Shown here in pieces: positions 23,826 through 36,100 of a stretch of 64,000 nucleotides of DNA. The stretch's first letter is position 1; every line of letters starts with the position of its first letter. The DNA comes from Anthopleura xanthogrammica (Eukaryota; Cnidaria; Anthozoa; Actiniaria; Actiniidae): NCBI GenBank assembly GCA_964019055.1, contig OZ025219.1, positions 2,062,666 to 2,126,665 of the forward strand, written 5' to 3'. A program made the translations under genes and the position numbers. Under the pieces are notes generated by a model. The model was not told the DNA's origin, did not search any database, and saw only the letters and a list, made by a program, of their open reading frames with translations.

Positions 23826-25490
23826 GCGAAGCTATACTGTGACCTTAAAAAAATCTTGAATGTTGCCATGGCAATTCAGCGGGTTGTCCGAGCTTGTTTA
23901 CGGCTCAATGGTCTACAGCACAATCTGATCACGTCACATAAAACTGTTTTGTACAGATATGGTAAGTCAACCTGAACCAGTATTAGTCTAGGATCTCAAA
24001 AAAAATTTAAAATTTGACTTAACTTTGTCGTCGTTTATAGTTTCACTATGCAACAGCCGACAACCTTAAAAAATACACACATGTCAAACTATTATAAGAT
24101 AATATAAGATTATCGATTCAGTGCAGCTTGGCTAAGTTTTGCAAGAGGTCTTATAAAATGATATTGAAAGCGGAAATATACAACGTCAAAAACATATTTA
24201 TATATTAATCCAACATTAAATAGTTTTCTCAGAGATTGAGTTCCTTATTCACTCTTTCGTATAGAGTATTCGAGTAGTTATTGTTACCTGACAGGACGAT
24301 AATCGGTATGAGAATGAAACGTTGAGAAAGATTTACTGTGTTACCGAGGAATACGAGTCAAACTAAATACGATGGGTCGCTGATCATGAAAATCTTAGTC
24401 TTAATACTGAAAGTAATGGTTGTTTCATGAGGATCAGCATGATTCATATGTTGGAGTTTTGATTGGAATTTGTTGTACGATTTAATGATAATGATGATGG
24501 GTGCATTCTACACTAACTTGTAATTTCGAATGATGCACTGAAGATGATCTCGTCAACACAGAAATACATCGATAATTCTGTAACAATTTTCGCTGAATGC
24601 GGACTAACTGACAATAGCCAACAATCAATCAAAGTGTTACCTTTTCTATCGCATATTTGCCTTCATCTTCCAACAGATTGAGACCTTTTCATTGTGTGAG
24701 AAACGTACAAACAGCAAGTCCTACCAAACTACCATCAGTCTCATCAACAGGAAACATAATTGCTTAGTTGCATATTCGACTTTTCATTTATTGCGTTTAT
24801 TGCTCAACCATGACACGAATGACTGAGGGGGAGGGGGAGGGAAGGGATAGTCGCATTTTAGTAACGAAATGTTAATATTTAGTCATAGTGCCAATCAATC
24901 CGACATCAGCATCAATCAAATCAAAGACATTTTTTTCGGGGGAAATGGCTTCAATTTTAGCAAAATACCGTTTTGTTTGGCTATATATTTGTTCTACCAT
25001 TGTTGTGAAATCAAAATAGATGTTAGCACGACTGAGCCTGCATTCAGCGGTTGTTGCGCGAGAACGAGGCTGTTAGGCCAAGAGCGGCAAAGTGTAGGAA
25101 GATTTGTCGAGGATTTCGGTGTAGTTCTCTTCTGATCGCCTTTTATTTGCTTTCTAATTCTGCTAGTTTTCCACAAAAAATATGCTCGTGCATTGTATAG
25201 CCTTTGGATGTGTTAAAAGGAGCAACAAAGCCAATTTATGTAAAGATCTTTCTTGGCATTCCCTGTGTACTATTACATGACTCGAAGCTACTCAGTTAAA
25301 GCATGGCTGATCATTATACACAGAACAACTCACACGAGTTTACTCCAGTTGTTCCTCTACAATACTATCTGTTTCATCAACGTCTAGATCATTTGATTCA
25401 CTCGTTGGGACTATATCAGCCTTATGATTACTGAGCAAATTTACACTTATTTTTCAAGTGGAGCTCGACTTTGGACTGGCATAGCAGAAC
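23826..25490. repeat. duplicated upstream block, copy 2
   Basis: It is homologous to 12399-14040. It has an empty site for the Mutator-like element (GCGAAGCTATAC near 23830) and an empty TTAA site near 24015. It carries the second THAP-like fragment. Confidence 0.7.
25182..25280 (+). pseudogene. possible THAP zinc-finger fragment, copy 2
   Basis: MLVHCIAFGCVKRSNKANLC is followed by a stop after 32 codons. It is almost the same as 13734-13832. Only the first two zinc ligands are visible. Confidence 0.33.
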
Positions 25491-25494
25491 GATC

Positions 25495-25496
25495 AG

Positions 25497-25534
<38 letters not shown>

Positions 25535-25662
25535 GGATGATGATGATGATTGGATGATAATGATAATGATGATTGGATGATGATGATGATGATGATTGGA
25601 TGATGATGATGATTGGATGATAATGATAATGATGATTGGATGATGATGATGATAATGATGAT

Positions 25663-25695
<33 letters not shown>

Positions 25696-25740
25696 GGATG
25701 ATGATGATGATGATGATTGGATGATCATGATGATCATGAT
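25495..25740. repeat. GAT microsatellite, expanded copy
   Basis: About 245 bp of (GAT)n with regular GATTGGAT and GATAATGATAAT interruptions that form a higher-order repeat of roughly 60 to 80 bp. Confidence 0.9.
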
Positions 25741-27402
25741 GTATGGATGATCATCAATGTTTTAGGATAATTCGTATCCCTGTTAAAGATCTACTTTATT
25801 TGGATATTCTTTGATTATACCTAACACAGAGATGTTGTTCCTGAATTACTGTACCAGCTAACTGATGACCTGCTTGACATGGCTGCTTAGCTTGATTAGC
25901 CAGGGAAACAATAGGCTGTGGTTTTGAGAATGAAACGAAGGGTAAGCACATGTATGGCACCAATAAGTCAACACATCAAGTCAGATCATTACCAGAGTTC
26001 AACCAAGCGCGGGATTTGTACAACATTGGGGAGGAAATTTCGCGCAGTCTAGAGGTTTTCAAATTTGTAACTTTAACGCAAAAATTTTAAAGAAAATCGA
26101 GCTTATTTTTTGCATAGTTTGCATCAGGAAAGAATAACAAAGCAAGATCAACTAGATTGGAATGTAGATATCTCCAAAGTAAGTTCGATTTTGTAGCAGT
26201 ATTTTAGATACGGACAAGGTCAATCCCCCTTTGACCTGAGCTTTGAACATGGAATAATAGTCGGTTTCATAAATGCTGCTCCTAGAAGACCAATGAAGGG
26301 AAGTAACTAGTATTCTAAATTGAAAAATTGATTATTTCTCAGTTATTACTTGAATTTTACCTTCAATACTGCAAACTGATTGAGCTTCATTCACTGCACT
26401 TCCCGCGCTATTACCGAGGAATGCTAGCATAACAAAATACGATGGCTCACTGAACATGAAAATCTTAGTTTTAATACTGAAAGTAATTGTTGTTTCATGA
26501 GGTTCAGCATGATTCTGATATGTTGGATTTTTGATTGGAATTTTTAGTACGAAATGATAATTGATGATGATGGGTGCATTTAAAGTTAAAACATTAAGAC
26601 CCTTCGCTCTTACTCTACAGAATACTGTAGCTTTAAATAAATGAATTGTTTTGTTTTTCTTTGGGTTGAACCTGTCAAGAACAAATTGGCGTTTATACTA
26701 AATTTGGTTTTAGTGCGCTGAAGGCACAGAACGTTTTTATCAACAGGTAGTAAAATTTGTAAAGTTCGTCATTGCTCTTTAGCCCCACCATGTCACTTTG
26801 AAGCTTGTTCCGCGGGATTTCGGTATCATTCTTAAAGACAACCCATGATTCAAAGGCAATTACATGTGTGTAAGCCCAAGATATATTAAAATTTTAGACC
26901 ATTTCTTAAGTCTACTGATAATCCAGTCTGTTACCTAATGAAGGCTATAGCAGCTTGAAGTCGAAACACTGCAGTCCTTCATGATTGGCAAATCGTTGGG
27001 AAAACTTTGGGCAATTTGTTCAATGAACTGTTAAAGTGGGACGACGATGAAATGAACATAGTTAATATTTTTTACATTTTTGATATCCTCATAGCATTCA
27101 CAATATTTTTATAAAGCTATTTTGTGGTACGATAAAGGGAACGTCCTCAAAACAAGTTCTATTTCTCGTATTTCGTTTCCTGCCATTATTCAAACGTGTC
27201 TCTTTGTGACGTCAGTTTCTCAACATTGATAACCTTCATATCTTGTTGTCATATGTGGATGTTCTGTAATTGAGGTTTCTTTCTTGAAAATAATGCCAGG
27301 AAGCCGCTCTGTGGAGCCAGGATGTAGCAATAAGTCCTAAACCTGGACGCTAAAAGCAAAGCGTTGAGTAACTGACGTCACGGGTAGGAACCACACGGAT
27401 TA
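25741..27402. repeat. second duplicated block, copy 2
   Basis: It is homologous to 14340-15820 and to 55960-56818. About 220 bp near 26135-26350 is not found in copy 1. No gene was seen. Confidence 0.6.
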
Positions 27403-27538
27403 ATGGCGGACGATATTCTTAGACCATTCAACCAACAAATAATTGTAAGTACTATGATTCAAATTACTGAGACAGGGGAGAATCCAGGGGAGGGGTGCAG
27501 GGGGTGCGCATCCCCCTGGCTGACTTTGTGCCCTGCAG

Positions 27539-27641
27539 GGGCAATGGAGGCTGGGGTCATGGAGTGTTGGGAGGACATGGCCATGGGCATGGTTCTGAAG
27601 CCGAAATTAGACCTGCTTATGATACACCAGGTGATGATTAA
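27539..27641 (+). CDS. possible Gly/His-rich terminal exon
   Basis: It follows an acceptor-like TGCCCTGCAG. The frame GNGGWGHGVLGGHGHGHGSE then IRPAYDTPGDD ends at TAA 27639-27641. The composition suggests a structural or secreted low-complexity tail, but no partner exon in the right phase was found. The same exon is present at 56955-57057. Unidentified. Confidence 0.25.
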
Positions 27642-28103
27642 GGGCATTCAAATTAGACTAAAATTTGCTTCGAGTTGTAGCTGCTTAGAATGGCATCAGA
27701 GAAATTGCCAAGAACACGAAAAACATTATTTTCCTAGAAATATTTTGCTTTGGTTTTGGAGTTTGATAGCTAGTTCAATTGTTCAAAAAGTATCAGATCG
27801 GTGGGAGTATTTTTGAACGAGCCATGCCTTCTTAAAGATGGGTCTTATTTTCGGTTGTTCAAACCTGTACAGAGCGGACCGGAAGTCGATTTTCAAACTT
27901 TTGTAAAGTTTGCAAAAATTAAAGCGCGCTCGAAGTTTTAAACTGGATGTTTTGAAAGAGCTTACTATAGGGTATATTCGGACATAATATGAGAAATTCG
28001 AAAATTCTGCTCCTGTCCCGCCATTCTCGACCGTTACGGACAGCCACTCTTAATTCTTAAAGTCAAGATTGACCTGATACTTGAATGGTTGAATCTTACT
28101 TAC

Positions 28104-28301
28104 CTGGCCCGTGGTATCCACGTCCTCCCATAAAGTCCTCCCATACCACCCATTCCATAACCCAGTCTGTAGTTATCTCCACTGGCATATCCATAACCAA
28201 GATGGATGGTCTGTTTCTTTTCTCCGTTTTTATTCATCCCAGGGATCTCTCCTCTGGTGTTTGCTTTGACGTCTTTGTTCTTCTGCTTTTCAATCTTAGA
28301 C
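28104..28301 (-). CDS. possible phase-2 internal exon, Gly/Tyr-rich
   Basis: A 198-nt frame is bounded by acceptor GGATTCTACAG|G and donor GGCCAG|GTAAGT, symmetric in phase 2. It encodes a Lys-rich start (SKIEKQKNKDVKANTRGE) and a Gly/Tyr-rich end (LGYGYASGDNYRLGYGMGGM). It would fit a secreted or matrix-type Gly-rich protein, but flanking exons are not seen and the family is not recognised. An identical copy lies at 57520-57717. Confidence 0.35.
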
Positions 28302-29064
28302 CTGTAGAATCCGCCACAACCACTGCTAGTGCACAAAGCAGTCAAAATTCGAGTATTTCATTTATCAGAATTTAAAAAATGTTAACACATAATTATTGGA
28401 AGAATCCATAAAGCAGCTGAAAACTGAGTTGAAGTTGTTTCCCCTCAGCAACCACGTGACTAATCTGCATTACAATACAAAAGCATGTCGTTCACATACA
28501 CCTTGCAGCACATCAGAATACAGCTCAATTTGGAGGAAAAAAACAATACGTTTCCATTTTTCAGGAGATTGAAATTCTTATGTTTTATGTAAATAATTTA
28601 ATAAAATAACATTTCTCAAGGGAATGTCATGTGGTCCGATATGGGCAATTTGCATACGAAGGTAAAGAGGTCAATTTACATACATGTTATCATGTTATGA
28701 TTAATTTTCTTCTTGGTATAATTTTGTAGTCAAGATGGCTAATGTTCCACCTAAGTATGATGATCTATTATAAAGTCTTCAAAGAGCTATTATCGTATGA
28801 GTTGTAACTGGCCACTTCCGGTGGCGGAATTTTTGCTTCAAAAACTCGCGCGTAGGCATCCATTAAATGCTGATTATCTCGAAAAGGAGCTCGGGCACCC
28901 ATTTTTCTCTTCACACCGTATTTACTCAATAAATATTTAGTAATGTTTATTGGTTGGTTATTCGGGGCGGCGCTTATTTGAGTGCGGCGCTCTTTAAAAC
29001 GGAAGATTACGAATTGCAAAATTTCTAGAGAGAGAGCTAGATGGGCGAATTAAGATAATAATAA

Positions 29065-29575
29065 TATTTATTATAAGATAAGATAAGATAAGATAACTTT
29101 ATTTACCCACGGTGGGTCCTTCAGGATAATCACAATAAATTATATATATTTACAGGGAAATATTAAATACACTAAAGCTAATCTATGCCTACAATTAAAT
29201 ACAATAATAGAAGAAAAGGAATAAAAGAAGTTAAAATAAAAACCTGTGCTACCAGGACGCCGTGCATTAATAATATTAATTGTTTCAAAATGAGTGACAA
29301 CGTATTTGAGATTTAAAGCTTGTCAGAGACGATGCTTGTCTAATATTTAGTGGCAAATTATTCCACAGTACCGCTTCGCTATAACTAAAACTTCTTTTAA
29401 AGTATTCGGTATGCGGCTGCGGGACTGCTAATTTGTTTTCTGAATTTCTCAGGCTATAAGTAATAACATCATTCCGGTCAATAAATTTGGAGGCGAGATA
29501 GTCTGGTGTCAGACTATTCAAAGTCTTAAACATGAGAATACATTTATCAATCTTGCGCTGATGGTCTAGTTTTTT
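29065..29575 (-). mobile_element. 5'-truncated non-LTR retrotransposon (CR1/L2-like) 3' end
   Basis: The minus-strand frame 29285-29533 reads MFKTLNSLTPDYLASKFI, then YSEAVLWNNLPLNIRQASSL. This is the typical C-terminus of CR1/L2/Jockey-type reverse transcriptase proteins. A 3' UTR and a (TTATC)n tail at 29080-29096 follow. The rest of the element was lost, as expected of incomplete reverse transcription. Confidence 0.75.
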
Positions 29576-30270
29576 CTAATTTAATGACTGAAATAATTCA
29601 ATAATTTATTACTTATATAGCACAAATTAACATGCTAATGATATGATCAAATGCGCTTAATTTGGCTACAACGAACTGAAAAAAAATTAATAAAGGTGAA
29701 TACGTTTCTAAGGCTGGTTTAGACTCAATCTTACAATACTTGTATCACAGTTTGTGTTCTTAAACAATTCAGTGTAATGATGCTCCGGTTAAGCGCCACA
29801 TTATGTCCATTATTCAGGATGTATAAGCTGCTTATTGTTCTCCGCATATGCGGCGCTTAATCGAAGAATTAATTATTTAAGAAATCATTTCTTCAGTGTA
29901 GTTTTAAAAAATATGTTTTTTTCCAAGAGTAGCGTTCACCTTAAAGAAAGCTAGTCTTCGCATAATTCTTAGCAATGATAGCCCTTCTAACTCCTTCAAC
30001 AAAGAATACTGTATTTCAGGGGGAAATCTTACTTTTTGTTTTAGGGCGCACGGAAAGCGTTAAAGTGCCTTTAATTCTTCCTCCACTAAATTAAAGAAGC
30101 TAGAAATCCTAATTCAAAATTTTCAGTATTGATCCTACATGAAGTGAATAGTTGAATGGTAAAATATTTGTATAGGATTTCAGTGACGCATCTTGGAGAT
30201 ATCCGCAAGGTTTATACCTCCAATAAAAATATTGATTTCGGGTTTATAGGCACTTTAAACATTTCTTAGC
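29576..30270. repeat. intergenic repeats, part of the receptor C downstream flank
   Basis: 29600-29760 matches the two sides of the 59834-61230 insertion and preserves its empty site (CATGCTAATG at 29631-29640). From 29970 it matches the gene A flank from 5490. No gene was seen. Confidence 0.6.
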
Positions 30271-31111
30271 GTAAAATGTAATTCGCGTAGCTTAGATATA
30301 AACCAATTCGAACGCACGTGAGTCTATTATGTTGTTTATTCGTAGATTGATAGTTGTTTGAAGATGATTATAGACTTGATTGATGTAATGTGGTTCGAAC
30401 TGAAATAGACAAGTTGAATACAATTGCTATAGAGTACATGCAGTGATACAGTAAAATACTATTGTTCTTGATCAATTAGACATAAGCCTAATGCTGTGGC
30501 ATGGACTAAACTATAAAACAATCACCAGTAGGCAATACGGGAAACTGTACAACAATGCCGCTAAAATGTACTAAAATGAACAACTTAAAACTTAGGCTAA
30601 ATGGTAATGTACTCGAAACAAATCACTAGATACAATAAGGTAATCACTAAATAATTAATAAATGGCTGACTTACTTTAGTATACGCAGTAGGATTGGTAG
30701 ATAATTTGAGATGGATTTTGAGCTGAATAGCACGTGTAGTTAGGTAGAAACGTAGAATTGATAGTTATGCAATGAATCAAGATATCGAATTACTGAGCAA
30801 AGCGTGTGTACATAAAAGTGTGGCTATATTAATTATATGTTAACTAAGTCGAGCGTTTCTAAACTAACACTTAAATAATGTCTTTATTAGAAACAGATAA
30901 AAAACATATCGGCTTTACAAATACAAATTAGATAAATAATAAATAGCTAAATATAATAAGTATTAGAAATGATTATTTATATCTAAAAATAATCCTATTA
31001 ATAAAACTTTCTCTAAAACGTTAAGTATTTACTTTAGGTGCACTAAAACTAACCCTTCTTAAATTATACTGGGACTCCTTAACTTTAGGCAAAATAGGCA
31101 GAAGTGGATGA
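30271..31111. mobile_element. 841-bp insertion with TTAGC duplication
   Basis: The gene A flank reads CATTTCTTAGCACAATATAC without interruption (5808-5827). In the C flank, 841 bp separate TTAGC (30266-30270) from a second TTAGC (31112-31116). The insert is AT-rich with no coding frame. A 5-bp duplication would fit a solo LTR, but the ends (GTAAAATG...GTGGATGA) are not TG...CA, so the class is open. Confidence 0.65.
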
Positions 31112-31284
31112 TTAGCACAATATACTCATAAAAGTTTTCTTATCACTTATAAGAATCCTACAGTTAAGTTACTTTTTCTTTTACGTAAAATGATCGTCTT
31201 TTACATCAATATAGAATTCAAAAAATTACAAAGTATACTGTTCAAAACACAGAAATTGTTATGTGGAGATGAGTCGAAATTTAA

Positions 31285-32293
31285 GAGCGGCCGTCTGTAA
31301 ATATCGCCTTACGTGTGTAAAATGAAAAAAATCAAAATTCCTGAAACTTTGTCAGAATATAGGTTTTGGGGGACTATTAAACAAAAAAAAGTTTAAGGTT
31401 CATTGGATTAATATTTTAGCCGCACGACGATAATTTCGATTTCATGGTTCTGAGGGGGTGTTTAGCGTGATTTTACCGTAGTAGTTTAAAAGATCGACTA
31501 AAAATTCAGGACTTTATGGAATCAAACACTGAAAGGTTATTTGATAATACAAGATACCGGTAAACATTTCAAGGGGTTGATCTTTGATTTCCGTTACATA
31601 TTTAATATTTTTCAGATTTTTGAATATTTTCCTTTTCGGACCCTTTTTTCGTTGACACAAAAATGCTCAGTTTCGAAGGCTTATATCGCCACTGATATGT
31701 GGCCTACGGTAAACAAATTGCAATCCGGCTTTAGTCCAATTCCTCTGCTTCAGATAGATGTAATAATATTTTGGGGCCGTTCAAAATTCCGGATTTTAGA
31801 GCGCGAAACATATGTAGACCAAATGTCTAAAAACTCGCTGTCAGTTGATCGCTCAATTCGCGACGGACGAGAGAAAAAAATATTTTCGTCCGTAGAAGCA
31901 TCTCCTACGAAGTTATTATCTATGTTGAAGATAAAAGGAACACATTTACTTACATTTCGTCTAGTTTATTAGTAGTTTTGCTTGTGTTTAGCAGGGATTT
32001 TATGGCAACATGACTGGAAGACCATCAAATAACTAATGAATGAAATAATCTTTCTTCCTCACATCATCCTCGTTCATCACCAGAAATCCTCAAAGTCCTC
32101 AAAATGATCTGAATAACCCACGCCAAGGTTTATCAGAGTAAAAGAAAGGTCTTCAGTTGAGATTATGTGGCTTTTAAGGTTGAAATCGTTCAACGACCTT
32201 GATGATTCTTTATGTCAACAGACGCTTGCGTGACACACAGGAACCCCACTCTTTGTAATACCAATATCATATACATTCTGTTGTACGACAGAA
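31285..32293 (+). repeat. left terminal inverted repeat (1009 bp)
   Basis: It matches 37796-38808 in reverse orientation. Its inner end is an imperfect 18-bp palindrome TTCTGTTGTACGACAGAA. A 143-codon open frame (31541-31972) is present in both arms with one residue difference but has no ATG at its start. Confidence 0.9.
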
Positions 32294-32339
32294 TAGTTTA
32301 CTCTCAGTCGCAAATGAATTTTGGAAATGGATTAAGTCT

Positions 32340-33125
32340 TTAAGCTGAGCAACTGCACGAATTAACCATCCTGTTTATCAAATCTATATAAGGTGCTTTA
32401 CGACGGACTGATATTGCTGAAACATCTATATCAAAATGCTCACATATGATACGAAGGAGGGAGACACTCAATTTGTTCAAGCGGTTTTTAGCACTCAAGG
32501 TACAAAGGTTATATGAATCAAAAACTATTGGGTGTTGTAGCTGACACTCCTCTAATATGGTAGAGCGTGTTTTGGAGTACGCTTTCTGATCCTCAGCTGC
32601 TGCTCTATCTTCTGGTATCTCCTCTTGCCTCTTCTTCTGTTTGGAAGCTCTTCGAGAGAAGTAAGACTGTACTTGCTGGGGAGTTAGGAACTCACTCAAA
32701 ACAAATCTCCGATTGCCATTTTGGTCTCTAGCATAGCGCATATCTCGACTCACAGTTGTGGGATCGAGTTTATGCCCTGTCTCCTTCCCTATTTCAAACT
32801 TCTCATTGAGGTATGACTTCTGTTGGTCGTTAAAGCGAGTATTGGCTTTTGTTGTTTTAAGTGCCCAGCCCTGAGGTAGCATATCTTCAGTATTGACGGG
32901 AATAGCAGAGCTTTCCATGACTGGTTGTATGCCAGCGCCATGCAGAAGTTTTTCTGTGTACATTATTTTTGCCTTGTCGAGGAGGCTTTCTCTCTCTAGT
33001 CTGAGCTTGCATGTACCATATTCCAAATGGTTCTCAAGGGATTGATAACGATGATAATTTTTAATACAACCCTCAACAGGACAGGTAAATAGTTTCGATG
33101 ACTCCTCCTCCTCATTATCATCAAT

Positions 33126-33197
<72 letters not shown>

Positions 33198-36100
33198 GTC
33201 ATCATCTTCTCTGCCGACCGCCTTGATGGTATCTATCGTTGGCGCTTTCCCACGTCTTGATGGTGAGATGTCTACGAAATCACCGTCAGAGAAACCGGAA
33301 CTGAAAGGAGTAATGCATAACCTGCCAGACACTAAAAATAAAAATGTGTTAAAATTCATAAAATTTTTATCTATTTTTGTAAAGACGTATTAAAGCGGAA
33401 TATTTATTTACCTTTCAATTTAGACCATGGTACGATCTTCCCTTCTCCAATGTTGTATGCTTTCCAAACGGTAATCCCTTTGTCAGTGACGACGAAATTG
33501 TTTAAAGTGCTTATACCGACAATTTTCATGGGCTCCAAAGGCTTAATTCCTCCTGCATCTACCACTGCCACTCGTACACCACGCACCCCTTCATTAGATA
33601 AAATGGCATCTCTTAGTTGTGCTGCATTCACTACATCATGACCTTCGTTTATATAGCGGCGAACATGGCTTTTGATTGTGGCAGCCTTGCGATCGCATGC
33701 CCCCTTACCACCCTGGGGGTCACTGAAATCAACGCGGTCAACCTTTATTCCTGTGGTTTCCTCCATAAGTCGACAAGCTGCCAACATGTTGCCGCTGTGG
33801 TAGCAGCCAGCGTTGTCTTGACGAAATGCGGCGGACGCGATGTTTGGATTTTCTTTCTTTAGCTCGCTAAGAGTGTGCTGCATGATCGGTATAACCACGT
33901 TAGTGTCTTGGCTACAGTTCTCTACAATATGGACAAATGCTTGGTGCTGCAATTTACCATCTGCGAGCCGCCTTACAACAACACTGAGGTGCCAGGAAAT
34001 GCCCCTCTTCCCAAACCAGTCAGTCTGGGTTTCTCTGTATTTTTGGGGCAAAAATTTCATTGCCCAGTCTTGAGTAATTAAAACTGAATTTTCGTCTAGT
34101 TTATTCTGGATCTCAGTGCGCGGTTTATCTTGTTGGATGGAACGCAATTGATGCTCTTTCCATGCTTCTATTGCAGATATTGATTGCTGACAGGTAAATA
34201 TCATATCATCGCGTTCGTCGTCTGGTAGTGTTTCGGACACATTTTTTACTGACGACTTTATAGAAGCCAGGGTAGATTTAAGTTCTTCGCATGATGGGCA
34301 AGAGTGATCGTGGAGATGATGCTTGCAATTAGAACAGAAGAGAGTTTCTTTCTTGTCACTCAGGGCGTAAACTAGGCAGTGGTCGGCGACATTGGATGCG
34401 TCAGAAACGTGCACCTGAAAAGAATATAAAGTTAATAGAATGTCTGTTTCTTTTACACCTGGGTTAGCTAAAAGATAGCATATATTTGCAAGTTTAATTG
34501 TGTTGAATAGAGTCTATAATTTTGACAAGGATTGAAAAGAAAAAACGCCTTAGTGGGATTACCACTAAGTTGCCAATATACAGTATACAATTTCCCTTTG
34601 AGTCTTAAATACGGTCCACCTTTTACCGATCTGTCTTAAATAGGGTATGGATTTTCCAGATATCTTTGTCTTAGATGTAGGGTCAGGGTTTTGAGGCTCA
34701 AGCGGGAAACCCCTAACAGAAGCCTATTCAAGTACCCCCCCCCCCAAGAATCTCAGCAACTGACTAGTAACAGATGTGGTAGTATGAATTACCTTGAAGT
34801 CAGTTTTAATGTACTGTTTCCCAGCTTTCAATGCTCCCTCACAAGAACTGAGCCACTCTTTGTCACAACCATAGTTTCCGAGTTTTGTGAGCAACCCAGC
34901 CAGGTCATCAAAAGCCTTTGCCCCGTCAGCTGAAATATAGTCCAGACCTTGCAAAGACTTCCGGACAGTTGCAGTACAAACTGATAAAACCCGTAAGATG
35001 GTGGAGGGGCTCAAAGGTTTGGTTCCACTTTCTTTACAAAACTGTGTGTACTGCCTAATGATTCTTTGCGGAATCATCGATCGAATTACGTTCGGACATT
35101 CTAAGACTTGGCCATTTGCTAAGTGGAGGTATCGTTGACCAAACGGGAGGTCTTGAATAACATGTGGACTGGTTATGAAAGAGAGCAAGTGATCTAGCTG
35201 GCTCTCATCTACTCTCATTCTGGGACTCTTCTGCACTGGCACTGGTGCCCCACGACCGTACTTAAGGATATGCAGTCTGGCTAGCTTGAAACGATATTCT
35301 GTTATACCAGGGATAAATTTCTGGATCTGAGACAAAGGCACTAGGTCTGCAATTATTCCCAAGACCTGTCTTCGGGTTTCCCAGCTTGTTGCATTTTGAT
35401 ATGTCTCAGCTAAGGCCTCTAGATATTTTTTTTCAGCAGGTTGCGCAATCCCAAGAGCCTTTTCGACGCTTTGTGAGGTTTGAACAGCTTCCCAAATACT
35501 TCCAGTATCTCCGGGTGTTATTACTTCTAAAGCGGCCACGATTACATTTGTAGCCTTAGCAACACGATAATTTTTACTGCGCATGCTCAAGTTTTGCCAC
35601 CGCTTTTTGGGTTGACCGATTGAATCTGTCCCGCCGCAGGCATGTAAAAAGTCATTAAGTTTTTCAAGCTTCAGACTGTTAGTGTCTGTAGCTGTTATAA
35701 ATCCATTAGTACTGCTTGTTTCGGCATCTGACAGGATAGCAGTTGTTTCTTCGAATTCTACGATGGATTTCTTCAGGCTATTGGTGCTATTAGCTGTTGT
35801 ATTTCCATTACTACTGCTTGTTTCGGCATCTGGCAGGATAGCAGTTGTTTCTTCGAATTCTACGGTGAATTTCTTCAGGCTATGGTGCCATTACTGCTGC
35901 TTGTTTCGGCATTTGACAGGTTGGCACTTGCATCAATTGGTTCTTCTATAATTGACATCTGGCTAAGCAAGTCAGCTAGGGGGTCATCATTTTTGTTTCC
36001 GCCTCCAATTTCCTGCGAACAAAAAACCTTGATGTATAAGCAGTTGATTGAAACACTATTGCACTAAACGAAGATATATTGATGAGGTAATGACAATAAT

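Larger units (their letters stand above)
27403..29260. repeat. recent 1.8-kb duplication, copy 1
   Basis: It is collinear with 56819-58676 at a constant offset of 29416 and has very few differences (for example near 29246). It contains Gly-rich exon candidates on both strands, a piece of the CAGGGG-type repeat and MITE remnants around 28500-28690. Confidence 0.85.

Noticed and set aside
27403..27816. 137-codon plus-strand frame present twice with identical sequence
   Set aside because: Identity reflects the recent duplication. The frame reads through a GTAAGT donor and a repeat remnant, and the third, older copy (15819) lacks the ATG.
32996..33205. Met-Thr repeat protein opposite the poly-Asp tract
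   Set aside because: Alternate frame of the (GATGAC)n coding microsatellite on the same strand.
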